49,237 nt of DNA from an uncultured Lachnospiraceae bacterium (GCA_944383765.1 CALWQT010000017.1:1-49237); one strand, 5' to 3'; shown: positions 19,386 to 28,016, numbered from the stretch's first letter. The notes: generated by a model from the letters alone, not told the origin. Translations and numbers: made by a program.

Positions 19386-20048
19386 ATGTATCGCTGCTGT
19401 ATCTTTGATCTGGATGGGACACTTCTGGATACCATCCATGCTTTGGCGTATACCACGAACCGTGTGTTGGAGCGTTTAGGACTGGGGACGGTAGATGAAG
19501 AGCATCTGAAGCATTTTGTAGGGGACGGTTACCGGAAGCAGATGGAACGCTGTCTGGCTTATGCGGGAGATCCGGAAGGCCGATTGCTGGAAAAATCTTT
19601 ACCCATATATATGGAAGAATTTGCAAAATATTGTCTGTATCAGGTGAAGCCTTATGATGGGATTATGGAGATGGCAGATTTCCTGAAAGCCAGAGGAGTC
19701 AAGCTGGCTGTGCTTTCCAATAAACCGCATGCCAGGACCGTGGAAACCATTGAAAGTATATTTGGAAAAGGGTATTTTGACGGGATTGCAGGAGAGCGGG
19801 AAGGCGTGCCGAAGAAACCAGATCCTACAGGGGTATTTGTGCTGGCAGAAGAACTTCAGGTAGAGCTGTCTGAATGCCTGTACTTTGGGGATACCAATAC
19901 GGATATGCGGACGGGAATCAATGCCGGTGTGGATACCGTAGGGGTTCTCTGGGGATTTCGGGACAGGAAAGAACTGGAGGAATTTCATCCTTCCTATCTG
20001 ATCAGCCACCCCTCTGAAGTGAAAAGGATATTCGGAGAAAACGTATGA
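19386..20048 (+). CDS. HAD-superfamily hydrolase, phosphoglycolate-phosphatase-like
   Basis: The 220-residue product is a HAD type I phosphatase with motif I FDLDGTLLDT (nucleophile Asp8, acid/base Asp10), motif II in LAVLSNKPHA, the KKPDP loop with the motif III lysine, and motif IV YFGDTNTDM. The helical cap between residues 15 and 80 is of the Gph/PgmB type. The substrate is not evident; Gph, PpaX or a general sugar-phosphate phosphatase are all possible. ATG 19386 follows AGGAAAGGAAGG. It overlaps the downstream binding-protein gene by ATGA and lies 41 bp after metH, so it seems to belong to the same transcript. Confidence 0.92.
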   Translation: MYRCCIFDLDGTLLDTIHALAYTTNRVLERLGLGTVDEEHLKHFVGDGYRKQMERCLAYAGDPEGRLLEKSLPIYMEEFAKYCLYQVKPYDGIMEMADFLKARGVKLAVLSNKPHARTVETIESIFGKGYFDGIAGEREGVPKKPDPTGVFVLAEELQVELSECLYFGDTNTDMRTGINAGVDTVGVLWGFRDRKELEEFHPSYLISHPSEVKRIFGENV

Positions 20049-21025
20049 GATATAAAATGCTATGGGCGGCAGCATTGCTGGCTGCAATTGCTATAATGGT
20101 TACCGGTTGCGGGAGAGAAGAGAGACAGAAAGCGAAAGAAGATGGAAGACTGAATGTGGTCACTACAATTTTCCCATATTATGATTTTGTGCGACAGGTG
20201 GGAGGTGACCGGATAGACCTGACGCTGGCAGTTCCCGCAGGAATGGACAGCCATTCTTTTGAGCCAACTCCGGCAGACATGAAGCTGATTCAGGAAGCGG
20301 ACCTGCTGATTTCCAACGGCGGAGAGATGGAGCACTGGCTGGAGGAAGTTCTGGAGGCGATTGACGCACCGGATCTTCAGGTAGTTACCATGATGGATTA
20401 TGTGGATGTATTTGAAGAGGTACTGGTAGAAGGTATGGAAGAGTCTGCTCATCACCATGAAGAGATGCTGGGAGATGATGGTCATGAGGAAGAGATTGAG
20501 TATGATGAGCATATCTGGACATCTCCGAAGAATGCAATGGTGATCGTTGACAGGATTACAGACAGCCTGTGCCGGTTAGATGGAGAGAACCAGGAATTTT
20601 ACCAGGAAAACAGCAGAAAATATCAGGAAAAATTAAAAAAGCTGGACCAGGAAATGGAACAAACGGTAAACAACGGAAAACGCCAGGTGATCATTGTGGC
20701 AGGAAAATTTCCGTTCCGTTATCTGGCAGAATCCTATGGATTGGAGTACCGGGCGGCTTTTTCCGGCTGCAGTACCGATACAGAACCCAGTGCCAGGACA
20801 ATCGCTTATCTGATTGATAAGGTAAACGAATATGGAATTCCGGCAGTGTATTATCTGGAGTTGTCCAGTCCCAGGGTGGCAGAGATCATCAGTGAGGAAA
20901 CAGGGGCAGAACCTCTTCTTTTCCATTCCTGCCATAACGTGACCAGAGCAGAATTTGATGCGGGAGTTACCTACCTGGATCTGATGGAGCAAAATGTTGA
21001 AAACCTAAGAAAAGGATTGAATTGA
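20045..21025 (+). CDS. Metal (zinc-type) ABC transporter substrate-binding lipoprotein
   Basis: This cluster A-I (ZnuA/AdcA/TroA) binding protein has 326 residues. A lipoprotein signal peptide ends with lipobox VTGC (Cys22). The first metal histidine is in GMDSHSFEPTPAD (His70), a His/Asp/Glu loop spans residues 136-147, and the second histidine is in DEHIWTSPKNA (His156). The usual third histidine (family sHxxFxYf) is replaced by GKFPFRYLA, and a HSCHN motif lies near the C-terminus, so the metal site differs from textbook ZnuA. Zinc is the likeliest substrate from the His-rich loop, but manganese or another metal is not excluded. It overlaps the genes on both sides by one to four bases. Confidence 0.9.
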   Translation: MRYKMLWAAALLAAIAIMVTGCGREERQKAKEDGRLNVVTTIFPYYDFVRQVGGDRIDLTLAVPAGMDSHSFEPTPADMKLIQEADLLISNGGEMEHWLEEVLEAIDAPDLQVVTMMDYVDVFEEVLVEGMEESAHHHEEMLGDDGHEEEIEYDEHIWTSPKNAMVIVDRITDSLCRLDGENQEFYQENSRKYQEKLKKLDQEMEQTVNNGKRQVIIVAGKFPFRYLAESYGLEYRAAFSGCSTDTEPSARTIAYLIDKVNEYGIPAVYYLELSSPRVAEIISEETGAEPLLFHSCHNVTRAEFDAGVTYLDLMEQNVENLRKGLN

Positions 21026-21735
21026 TGAAACCGTTGATAGAATGCGTGGAAGCCGGATTTGGCTATGAAAATGTGGATGTAGTAACGGAAGTGACCATGG
21101 AAGTGCTTCCAGGAGATTACATTGGAGTAGTGGGGGAAAACGGAGCCGGAAAAAGTACTCTGATCAAAGGACTTTTAGGTCTTCTGAAGCCTACCTCAGG
21201 TGCAATCACCATAGCGGAGGAACTGAAGAAAACAGGGATAGGTTATCTGCCTCAGCAGACAGCTGCCCAGAAAGATTTTCCGGCTACTGTGTGGGAAGTG
21301 GTGTTGTCCGGTACTCTCAGCCGGGCTGGTTACCGGCCTTTCTACTCCAGAGAAGAGAAAAAGCTGGCAGAGGTGAATATGGGGCGCTTGGGGATTGAAG
21401 ATTTGAAATATAAATGTTACCGGGATCTGTCAGGCGGACAGAAGCAGAGAGTGCTGATTGCCAGGGCTCTTTGTGCTACGGAAAAATTGCTGATCCTGGA
21501 TGAGCCGATTACTGGCCTGGACCCGTCTGCGGCTCAGGAATTTTATCAGGTGGTGAAACATCTGAACAGGGACCAGGGAGTAGCGATCCTCATGGTATCC
21601 CATGATATTCAGAATATGGTGCGCCAGGCAGGAAAGATTCTGCATCTGAACCAAAAAGTTCTGTTTTATGGTACTGTGGAACAATATCGGAACAGTTCTG
21701 TGGGAAGGCGTTTTCTGGGAGGTGAGGATACATGA
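21025..21735 (+). CDS. Metal ABC transporter ATP-binding protein (ZnuC-like)
   Basis: This is the 236-residue ATPase of the metal importer. The Walker A motif GENGAGKST is at residues 37-45, the signature is LSGGQKQR, and the Walker B with the catalytic glutamate is LLILDEP; the switch histidine is in VSHDIQ. The start overlaps the stop of the binding-protein gene (TGATG), with AAAGGATT as RBS; an alternative TTG one codon earlier is possible. Its stop overlaps the permease start by ATGA. Confidence 0.93.
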   Translation: MKPLIECVEAGFGYENVDVVTEVTMEVLPGDYIGVVGENGAGKSTLIKGLLGLLKPTSGAITIAEELKKTGIGYLPQQTAAQKDFPATVWEVVLSGTLSRAGYRPFYSREEKKLAEVNMGRLGIEDLKYKCYRDLSGGQKQRVLIARALCATEKLLILDEPITGLDPSAAQEFYQVVKHLNRDQGVAILMVSHDIQNMVRQAGKILHLNQKVLFYGTVEQYRNSSVGRRFLGGEDT

Positions 21736-22547
21736 ACGTGATCGGAGAAATGTTATCTTATCCATTTTTAGTGAGAGCCCTTGTGGGGGGAGTCCTGGTT
21801 TCTCTGTGTGCCTCCCTTTTGGGAGTCAGCCTAGTGCTGAAACGGTATTCCATGATCGGAGATGGCCTGTCCCATGTTTCTTTTGGGGCTTTGTCCCTGG
21901 CAATCGCATTCGGATGGCAGCCTCTTCAGGTGTCCATACCGGTAGTGGTCATTGCGGCGTTTTTCCTTCTGCGGATCACAGAAAATGGAAAAATCAAAAG
22001 TGACGCAGCCATCGCGGTGATTTCTGCCAGTGCGTTGGCAATAGGTATTATTATCACATCTCTGACTACAGGAATGACGACAGACGTAAGCAGTTATATG
22101 TTTGGAAGCATTCTTGCCATGAGCCGGGCAGATGTAATTTTGTCAGCAATATTGTCAGTGATCGTATTGTTTTTGTTTGTCTTTTTTTACCATAAAGTAT
22201 TCGCAGTAACTTTCGATGAAAATTTTGCCCGGGCTACAGGAGTAAAGGTATCCTGGTACCATATCCTGTTTGCTGTGCTGACAGCAGTGACAATCGTACT
22301 GGGAATGCGTATGATGGGAGCCATGCTGATTTCCAGCCTGATCATTTTTCCGGCGTTGACTTCCATGAGGCTGTTTAAGAGTTTCCGGGGAGTGATGATT
22401 GCAGCAGGAGTAGTCTCGGTGGTGTGTTTCTGCATTGGCATGGTCATTTCCTATGAGGCTTCAACCCCGGCAGGAGCCAGTGTGGTAGTGGTGAACCTGG
22501 CTGTGTTTTTGCTTTGTACAGGTCTTCAGTGGGTGCGTGGGAGGTAG
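21732..22547 (+). CDS. Metal ABC transporter permease (ZnuB-like)
   Basis: The 271-residue inner-membrane permease of the ABC-3 family has eight or nine hydrophobic segments. It has the typical N-terminal segment FLVRALVGGVLVSLCASLLG, the SMIGDGLSHVSFG loop, and MGAMLISSLIIFPALTS that contacts the ATPase. With the two preceding genes it forms a complete importer. It ends 3 bp before the potassium channel gene. Confidence 0.93.
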   Translation: MNVIGEMLSYPFLVRALVGGVLVSLCASLLGVSLVLKRYSMIGDGLSHVSFGALSLAIAFGWQPLQVSIPVVVIAAFFLLRITENGKIKSDAAIAVISASALAIGIIITSLTTGMTTDVSSYMFGSILAMSRADVILSAILSVIVLFLFVFFYHKVFAVTFDENFARATGVKVSWYHILFAVLTAVTIVLGMRMMGAMLISSLIIFPALTSMRLFKSFRGVMIAAGVVSVVCFCIGMVISYEASTPAGASVVVVNLAVFLLCTGLQWVRGR

Positions 22548-22550
22548 GAA

Positions 22551-23930
22551 ATGAAAGAATTTGAAATTGGAAATAGAAGAAAGGCAATTTTTTTGTGGCA
22601 GAATCATCTGTCTCAGACGCAGTTTATTGCTTATGGCTTTTTCTGTGTGATACTTGCAGGAGCTCTTTTGCTGACGCTGCCTTTTGCCAGCCGGGACGGA
22701 CAGAGCATCGGCTTTTTGAATGCTTTGTTTACGGCTACTAGCGCTACCTGCGTGACAGGGCTGGTGGTAGCAGACACCTGGAGCCAGTGGACGCTGTTCG
22801 GGCAGATTGTGATCATCTGTCTGATCCAGATAGGAGGTCTGGGATTTATCACCATAGGAGTCTGCCTGTCTATTATATTGAGAAGAAAAATTGGTCTGAA
22901 GGAACGGGGGCTTCTGCAGGAGAGCGTAAATACTTTGCAGATTGGCGGCGTGGTACGCCTTGCCAGGAAAATATTTATCGGAACGATCATTTTTGAAGGG
23001 ACAGGAGCAATCCTTCTGGCGATTCGCTTTGTTCCTCAGTATGGCTTTTTCAGAGGCGTGTTTTATGGCTTTTTTCATTCCATTTCTGCCTTTTGCAATG
23101 CCGGATTTGATCTGATGGGATTTCAGGGGAAATACAGTTCTTTTGTCAATTATTATGACGACTGGCTGGTAAATCTGGTTATTATGTCTCTGATCGTGAT
23201 CGGAGGCATTGGCTTTGTGGTGTGGGACGATATCAGCCGCAATAAGTGGCATATCCGTAAGTATATGCTCCATACGAAAATTGTCCTGCTGACTACATTT
23301 GTACTGATATTTGGAGGAGCCTATCTGTTTTATCTGCTGGAACGGAATGCGCTGATGGAGGATATGACGGTGAGTGGAAAAATCCTTTCCTCCCTGTTCA
23401 GTTCCGTGACGGCCAGGACAGCCGGATTTAATACCATTGATACGGGAGCTCTTACAGATGGCAGTAAATTACTTACCATTGTTCTGATGTTTATCGGAGG
23501 AAGTCCGGGATCCACAGCCGGCGGTATTAAAACAACAACGATCATCGTACTGCTGTTCTGCGTGGTTTCCAATATCCGCAGGGAAAGCGGACTGAATGTG
23601 TTTGGAAGAAGGATTGAAGATGATACGATCAAACGTGCCAGCACGATCATGACGATGAACCTGACTCTTACGCTCATCGTTGCTCTGGTCATTATGGGCA
23701 TACAGCCGGACCTGATTATGTCAGATGTGTTGTTTGAGACTTTTTCAGCGATTGGCACGGTGGGAATGACCACGGGAATCACCAGGGATCTGCTGCCGGT
23801 ATCCAGGATACTGATCATATTTTTGATGTATTGCGGAAGAATCGGAAGTTTGTCATTTGCCCTTGCTTTTACTCAGCAGAAGAGGACTTCCCAGATCAAG
23901 TTACCGGTAGGGAAAATTACCATAGGTTAA
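22551..23930 (+). CDS. ktrB: Potassium uptake protein, TrkH/KtrB family
   Basis: This is the channel subunit of a Ktr-type potassium uptake system (459 residues). Four pore repeats are visible, each with a filter glycine: TSATCVTGLV, SAFCNAGFDL, TARTAGFNTI and AIGTVGMTTG. The GGSPGSTAGGIKTTT segment after the third repeat is the intramembrane gating loop of this family. The RBS GGGAGGTAGG precedes ATG 22551. It is followed 10 bp later by its regulatory RCK subunit. Placement between zinc transport genes and CobW genes is unexpected. Confidence 0.95.
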   Translation: MKEFEIGNRRKAIFLWQNHLSQTQFIAYGFFCVILAGALLLTLPFASRDGQSIGFLNALFTATSATCVTGLVVADTWSQWTLFGQIVIICLIQIGGLGFITIGVCLSIILRRKIGLKERGLLQESVNTLQIGGVVRLARKIFIGTIIFEGTGAILLAIRFVPQYGFFRGVFYGFFHSISAFCNAGFDLMGFQGKYSSFVNYYDDWLVNLVIMSLIVIGGIGFVVWDDISRNKWHIRKYMLHTKIVLLTTFVLIFGGAYLFYLLERNALMEDMTVSGKILSSLFSSVTARTAGFNTIDTGALTDGSKLLTIVLMFIGGSPGSTAGGIKTTTIIVLLFCVVSNIRRESGLNVFGRRIEDDTIKRASTIMTMNLTLTLIVALVIMGIQPDLIMSDVLFETFSAIGTVGMTTGITRDLLPVSRILIIFLMYCGRIGSLSFALAFTQQKRTSQIKLPVGKITIG

Positions 23931-23940
23931 GGAGGAAAAT

Positions 23941-24591
23941 ATGAAATCGATTTTAATCATTGGAATGGGACGTTTTGGACGGCATTTATGCATGAACTTG
24001 TCAAAACAGGGAAATCAGATTATGATAATAGATGAAAAAGAAGAGAATCTGGAAGGAATGCTTCCATATGTGGTCAGTGCCAAAATTGGGGACTGTACCA
24101 ATGAGGAAGTGCTGAGAAGCCTGGGTATTGCCAATTTTGATGTGTGTTTTGTCTGTATAGGTACTAATTTCCAGAGCAGTCTGGAGATTACCAGTCTGAT
24201 CAAGGAAATGGGGGCAAGGCATGTGGTGAGCAAAGCTACCCGTGATATCCATGCAAAGTTCCTTCTGCGTAACGGGGCAGATGAGGTCATTTATCCGGAC
24301 CGTGATGTGGCAGAGCGCCTGGCTGTCCGTTTTTCCGCCAATCATGTTTTTGATTATATTGAACTGGCAGATAATTATTCCATTTATGAAATTCTTCCTT
24401 TGGAAGAATGGATCAATAAAACGCTGATCGAACTGGATATGCGGAATCGTTACCATATCAATGTGATCGGTACCAAGCAGAATGGAAAGGTGGCCTTAAT
24501 GCCTGCGGCTACTCATCAGATCCGTCCCAATGAACATTTGATCATTGTGGGAAGAAAAGACGATATCGGCGTATTGCTGAAAAAATTATAG
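23941..24591 (+). CDS. ktrA: TrkA/KtrA-type RCK regulatory subunit
   Basis: This cytoplasmic gating ring subunit binds NAD(H)/ATP and controls the KtrB channel. The 216-residue product has a Rossmann RCK_N domain with IIGMGRFGRHL at the N-terminus and the acidic end of strand 2 in MIIDEKEENLEG, followed by RCK_C from about residue 140. Length fits a single-RCK KtrA. AGGAGG lies at normal distance from ATG 23941. Confidence 0.95.
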   Translation: MKSILIIGMGRFGRHLCMNLSKQGNQIMIIDEKEENLEGMLPYVVSAKIGDCTNEEVLRSLGIANFDVCFVCIGTNFQSSLEITSLIKEMGARHVVSKATRDIHAKFLLRNGADEVIYPDRDVAERLAVRFSANHVFDYIELADNYSIYEILPLEEWINKTLIELDMRNRYHINVIGTKQNGKVALMPAATHQIRPNEHLIIVGRKDDIGVLLKKL

Positions 24592-24612
24592 AATCAAAAG
24601 GAGGATACTGTC

Positions 24613-25665
24613 ATGACTAAGATTGATATTATTTCCGGATTTCTGGGAGCCGGAAAAACGACATTCATTAAAAAGCTTTTGGAAGAAGCTATCAGCGGAG
24701 AGCAGGTCGTACTGATCGAAAATGAGTTTGGTGAGATCGGCATTGATGGTGGTTTTCTGAAAGATGCAGGGATTGAGATCAGGGAAATGAATTCCGGGTG
24801 TATCTGCTGTTCCCTGGTGGGGGACTTCGGCAAATCTCTGGAAGAAGTGCTGACGAAATATCAGCCTGACCGTGTGATCATTGAACCGTCAGGAGTGGGA
24901 AAGCTTTCTGATGTTATGAAAGCAGTCCGTGATGTATCAGCGAATCTGGATGTTGCACTGGGAAGTGCGGTAACAGTGGTTGATGCCCAGAAATGTAAAA
25001 TGTATATGAAGAATTTCGGGGAATTTTTTAATAACCAGGTGTCCTTTGCAGGAACGATTGTGCTCAGCCGGACAGATGTGGCAGACAGCAAGAAAGTGGA
25101 TGCAGCTGTAAAACTGCTTCGTGAGGCGAATCCCAAAGCAACCATTATTACCACTCCCTGCAGCCAGCTGACAGGAGCACAGCTGCTGGATATTATTGAA
25201 AAGCCGGATACGATGGAAGAAGACCTGATGGCGGAAGCTTTGAAAGTTTATGAGGAAAGCCATGAGCACCACCATGACCACGAGCATCATCACGATCACG
25301 AGCACCACCATGAGCATGAGCATCATCATGAGCATGGGGAAGCATGCAGCTGCGGCTGCCATGATCATGACCACCATCATGCAGATGAAGTATTTTCCAG
25401 CTGGGGTATGGAACATGTTGCTGCCATTACCAGGGAAAAACTGGAAACTGTTTTGGATGAACTGGCGTACGGATCCGATTTTGGTGAGGTATTGCGTTCC
25501 AAAGGCATGATTCCGGGAGAAGATGGAGAATGGTTTTATTTTGATCTGGTTCCGGAAGAATATGAAATCCGTACAGGCAAGCCGGAATATACTGGAAAAG
25601 TGTGCGTAATAGGGGCAAACCTGAAGGAAGATGAGCTGAAGAAAGCATTTGGCAGGAGTGAGTGA
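24613..25665 (+). CDS. CobW-family GTPase with a histidine-rich metal-binding insert
   Basis: CobW/COG0523 GTPases insert or deliver metals, often zinc. The 350-residue product shows G1 GFLGAGKTT (residues 9-17), the family CxCC motif in SGCICCSL (Cys63, 65, 66), EPSG at 91-94, and SRTD at 152-155 as G4. A histidine-rich segment spans about residues 217-257 (over twenty His, plus a CSCGC cluster), followed by the CobW_C domain. The His stretch is encoded by an internally repetitive CAC/CAT/GAG stretch (about 25261-25385). It follows a zinc-type importer and ktrAB and precedes a second CobW-like gene. A zinc metallochaperone role is inferred. Confidence 0.92.
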   Translation: MTKIDIISGFLGAGKTTFIKKLLEEAISGEQVVLIENEFGEIGIDGGFLKDAGIEIREMNSGCICCSLVGDFGKSLEEVLTKYQPDRVIIEPSGVGKLSDVMKAVRDVSANLDVALGSAVTVVDAQKCKMYMKNFGEFFNNQVSFAGTIVLSRTDVADSKKVDAAVKLLREANPKATIITTPCSQLTGAQLLDIIEKPDTMEEDLMAEALKVYEESHEHHHDHEHHHDHEHHHEHEHHHEHGEACSCGCHDHDHHHADEVFSSWGMEHVAAITREKLETVLDELAYGSDFGEVLRSKGMIPGEDGEWFYFDLVPEEYEIRTGKPEYTGKVCVIGANLKEDELKKAFGRSE

Positions 25666-25667
25666 CC

Positions 25668-26624
25668 ATGGGACCGATGATAGATGATGAAATTATGCCG
25701 GTATTTTTGATCAATGGTTTTCTGGAGGCAGGAAAAACAGAATTTTTAAAATTTACCATGGCTCAGGAATATTTTCAGGCAGAGGGAAAAACCTTGCTGA
25801 TCGTCTGTGAGGAAGGTGATACGGAATATGAAGAAGAACTGCTGAAGGATACAAAGACGGCAGTGGTGTACGTGGACGATATGTCCCAGATAACACCGGA
25901 GCGTTTGGAAGAATTGGAACTTTTTTATAATCCGGAACGGGTACTGATCGAGTGGAATGGAATGTGGAATCAGGATGAACTGCAGATTCCGAAAGACTGG
26001 ACCATCTATCAGCAGATTACCATTGTAGACGGCTCCACCATTGATCTGTATCTGAAAAACATGAAGCCATTGTTTGGTGCCATGCTGAGAAATACGGAAC
26101 TGGTTATCGTGAATCGCTGCGATGGCATCCCGGAAGAGCAGCTGGGTGCTTACCGCCGTACTCTGAAAGCGATGGGACGGCAGGCAGATATTGTATTTGA
26201 AACTTCCGAAGGAGAAGTAGAGCCGGAGATTACAGAGGAAGATCTGCCCTATGATATGAAAGAAGATGTGGTGAAGATTGCCCCTGAATACTATGGAATC
26301 TGGTATATCGACTGTATGGATAAACCGGAGCGTTATGTGGGAAAAGTAGTGGAATTTACTGCAATGGCCATGAAATCACCGGAATTCCCGAAAAATTATT
26401 TTGTGCCCGGGCGTATGGCAATGACCTGTTGTGAAGCTGATATGGCATTTCTCGGGTTTATCTGCAAAGCCAGAGAAGCCAGACTGCTGGAAACAGGTAA
26501 CTGGGTTACAGTCAGGGCCAGGATAGCATTGGAGTATTGGAAGGATTATGGCGGAGAAGGCCCGGTCCTTTATGCAGAATCTGTAGAACCGGCTGAAGAA
26601 ATTAAAGATATTGTGCAGTTTTGA
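25668..26624 (+). CDS. Divergent CobW-like GTPase with YcgQ/DUF1980-like C-terminal domain
   Basis: The 318-residue product has a CobW-like P-loop GFLEAGKTE (residues 17-25), an acceptable G4-like NRCD (149-152) and the family IVDGSTIDLYLKN segment, but the metal-binding CxCC of CobW is absent. From about residue 200 the sequence instead resembles the YcgQ/TIGR03943 (DUF1980) domain: YVGKVVEFTAM, then FVPGRMAMTCCEADMAFLG (245-263) and a beta-rich end. It thus looks like a GTPase fused to an OB-like, cysteine-containing domain. ATG 25668 is chosen because AGGAGTGA lies nine bases upstream; GTG 25662 would be too close. It is the last gene of the long operon. The function is unknown; metal handling is inferred. 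Confidence 0.82.
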   Translation: MGPMIDDEIMPVFLINGFLEAGKTEFLKFTMAQEYFQAEGKTLLIVCEEGDTEYEEELLKDTKTAVVYVDDMSQITPERLEELELFYNPERVLIEWNGMWNQDELQIPKDWTIYQQITIVDGSTIDLYLKNMKPLFGAMLRNTELVIVNRCDGIPEEQLGAYRRTLKAMGRQADIVFETSEGEVEPEITEEDLPYDMKEDVVKIAPEYYGIWYIDCMDKPERYVGKVVEFTAMAMKSPEFPKNYFVPGRMAMTCCEADMAFLGFICKAREARLLETGNWVTVRARIALEYWKDYGGEGPVLYAESVEPAEEIKDIVQF

Positions 26625-26645
26625 TCCATAGGTATTCTTACGAGA

Positions 26646-26697
26646 GTCCGTCTGATGGGGAAAAGTTGGAATAAATTCCCTGTCAGACGGATTTTTT
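26646..26697 (+). terminator. Terminator of the metF-to-CobW gene series
   Basis: TCCGTCTGA (26647-26655) pairs with TCAGACGGA (26683-26691). An inner GGGAA/TTCCC stem extends it, and a run of seven T follows (26692-26698). Confidence 0.92.
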
Positions 26698-26794
26698 TCT
26701 AAGATGTCGGATATTCCTGGGTTTTCAGCGGAAAAAATGAGGAATAAATTTGTTAGAAAGCGAAAAAAAGATGGATTTTTATTGCTTTCTATAT

Positions 26795-26821
26795 TATACT
26801 AAGTGGTAGCGCACTAAAGTG
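26795..26821 (+). promoter_or_regulatory. -10 box and candidate operator before the peptide operon
   Basis: TATACT (26795-26800) is a good -10 box without a clear -35 box, which may suggest activator dependence. Immediately downstream are three alternating half-sites AGTG (26802-26805), CACT (26812-26815) and AGTG (26818-26821), including the sequence TAGCGCACTA (26807-26816). The reverse complement of its core, AGTGCGCTA, recurs at a second promoter (41628-41636). Confidence 0.5.
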
Positions 26822-26862
26822 TCCGCAATATTTACAGGGCAGAAGAAAGGATATGGCTTGAA

Positions 26863-27903
26863 ATGGAATTACAATGGAATTGGAATTATCTTACTGAGGT
26901 CATGAAGGAACTGATCGAAACGCCAAGTCCTGTCAGCTATTATGAGGAAATCAATCCTGTGATGGAACGTCTGGCAGGAGAACTGGGATATGAGGTTTCT
27001 TACGACCGGAAACACACTGTATATATTAAAGTGCCTGGAAAAGACAGAAGTAAAACCGTATGTGTGGGCGCCCATCTGGATACGTTAGGCCTGATGGTGA
27101 AACGGATCGATGCAGACGGTATGATCCGGGTGAGAAATCTGGGTGGAATCAATTTTAACAGTATAGAAGGGGAGACGGCTACGATTCATACCAGAAGCGG
27201 CCGTACCTATACAGGCCTGGTAGCCTGTCAGTCCCATTCCGTTCATGTATTTGATGATGCCAGATCTCTGACCAGGGATGAGAATACCATGATGATCATA
27301 TTAGATGAGAATGTGCATTCGAAAGAAGAGGTGAAAGCCCTTGGAATTGAGAATGGAGACATTATTTCCCTGGAACCTCATTTTACGATCACGGAAAACG
27401 GATTTATCAAATCACGTTTTATCGATGATAAAGCATGTGCAACCTGTAGTCTTGCAGTTCTAAAGCTTTTGAAGGACCAGAAGCTGACGCCGGCCTGTGA
27501 TACCTGGTTTGTATTCCCTCATTATGAGGAAATCGGACATGGCGGTTCGTATGTACCGGCAGAGGTGAGCGAATATGTGGCACTGGATATCGGTGTGATC
27601 GGTCCGGACCACAATGGTAAAGAAGACAGAGTCAGCATCTGTGTGAAGGATAATTTCTCTCCTTATGACAGGGAACTGACAGACCGCCTGGTAAAGAAAG
27701 CGGAAGCCTGGGGATTGAATTATGCAGCGGATGTATTTTACCGTTATGGAACAGACGGAAGCGCTGCTGTCCGGGCAGGAAACAATCTGGTTGCCGGAGC
27801 GTTTGGTATGGGAACGTTCTGTTCCCACGGTGTGGAACGCACTCACATGGATGGAGTGAAAAATACGGCAATCCTGCTTGCAGCCTATGTATTGGAAGGC
27901 TGA
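26863..27903 (+). CDS. M42-family aminopeptidase (first paralogue)
   Basis: M42 enzymes are dinuclear-metal aminopeptidases that assemble into dodecameric tetrahedra and act on short cytosolic peptides. The 346-residue product has the metal and catalytic motifs GAHLDTLG, FIDDKA, YEEIGHGG, VALDIGVIGPD and SHGVERTHMDG. The start aligns with that of the second paralogue at 33581 (both have TPSPVSYY about 20 residues in). The gene opens the peptide operon, 113 bp before the binding-protein gene. The enzyme is cytosolic, with no signal peptide. Substrate preference cannot be read from the sequence. Confidence 0.93.
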   Translation: MELQWNWNYLTEVMKELIETPSPVSYYEEINPVMERLAGELGYEVSYDRKHTVYIKVPGKDRSKTVCVGAHLDTLGLMVKRIDADGMIRVRNLGGINFNSIEGETATIHTRSGRTYTGLVACQSHSVHVFDDARSLTRDENTMMIILDENVHSKEEVKALGIENGDIISLEPHFTITENGFIKSRFIDDKACATCSLAVLKLLKDQKLTPACDTWFVFPHYEEIGHGGSYVPAEVSEYVALDIGVIGPDHNGKEDRVSICVKDNFSPYDRELTDRLVKKAEAWGLNYAADVFYRYGTDGSAAVRAGNNLVAGAFGMGTFCSHGVERTHMDGVKNTAILLAAYVLEG

Positions 27904-28016
27904 AAATTAGAATAGAACGTATTCTGATGGGAAAAGGAATATGTTTTAGATATTATCATCGGCGGAAGGAACCAGTCAGTGGGATGCAGATGCCGAAAAG
28001 AAAAGGAGTGTAATCA

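Noticed and set aside
19345..20050. Zur operator before the metal importer
   Set aside because: No palindrome resembling the Firmicutes Zur box was seen. The gene overlaps the preceding HAD gene and has no promoter region of its own.
25255..25390. Short repetitive CAC/CAT/GAG stretch as a possible repeat array or CRISPR
   Set aside because: It is in frame inside the CobW gene and encodes the His-rich insert. There are no spacers or constant-length units.
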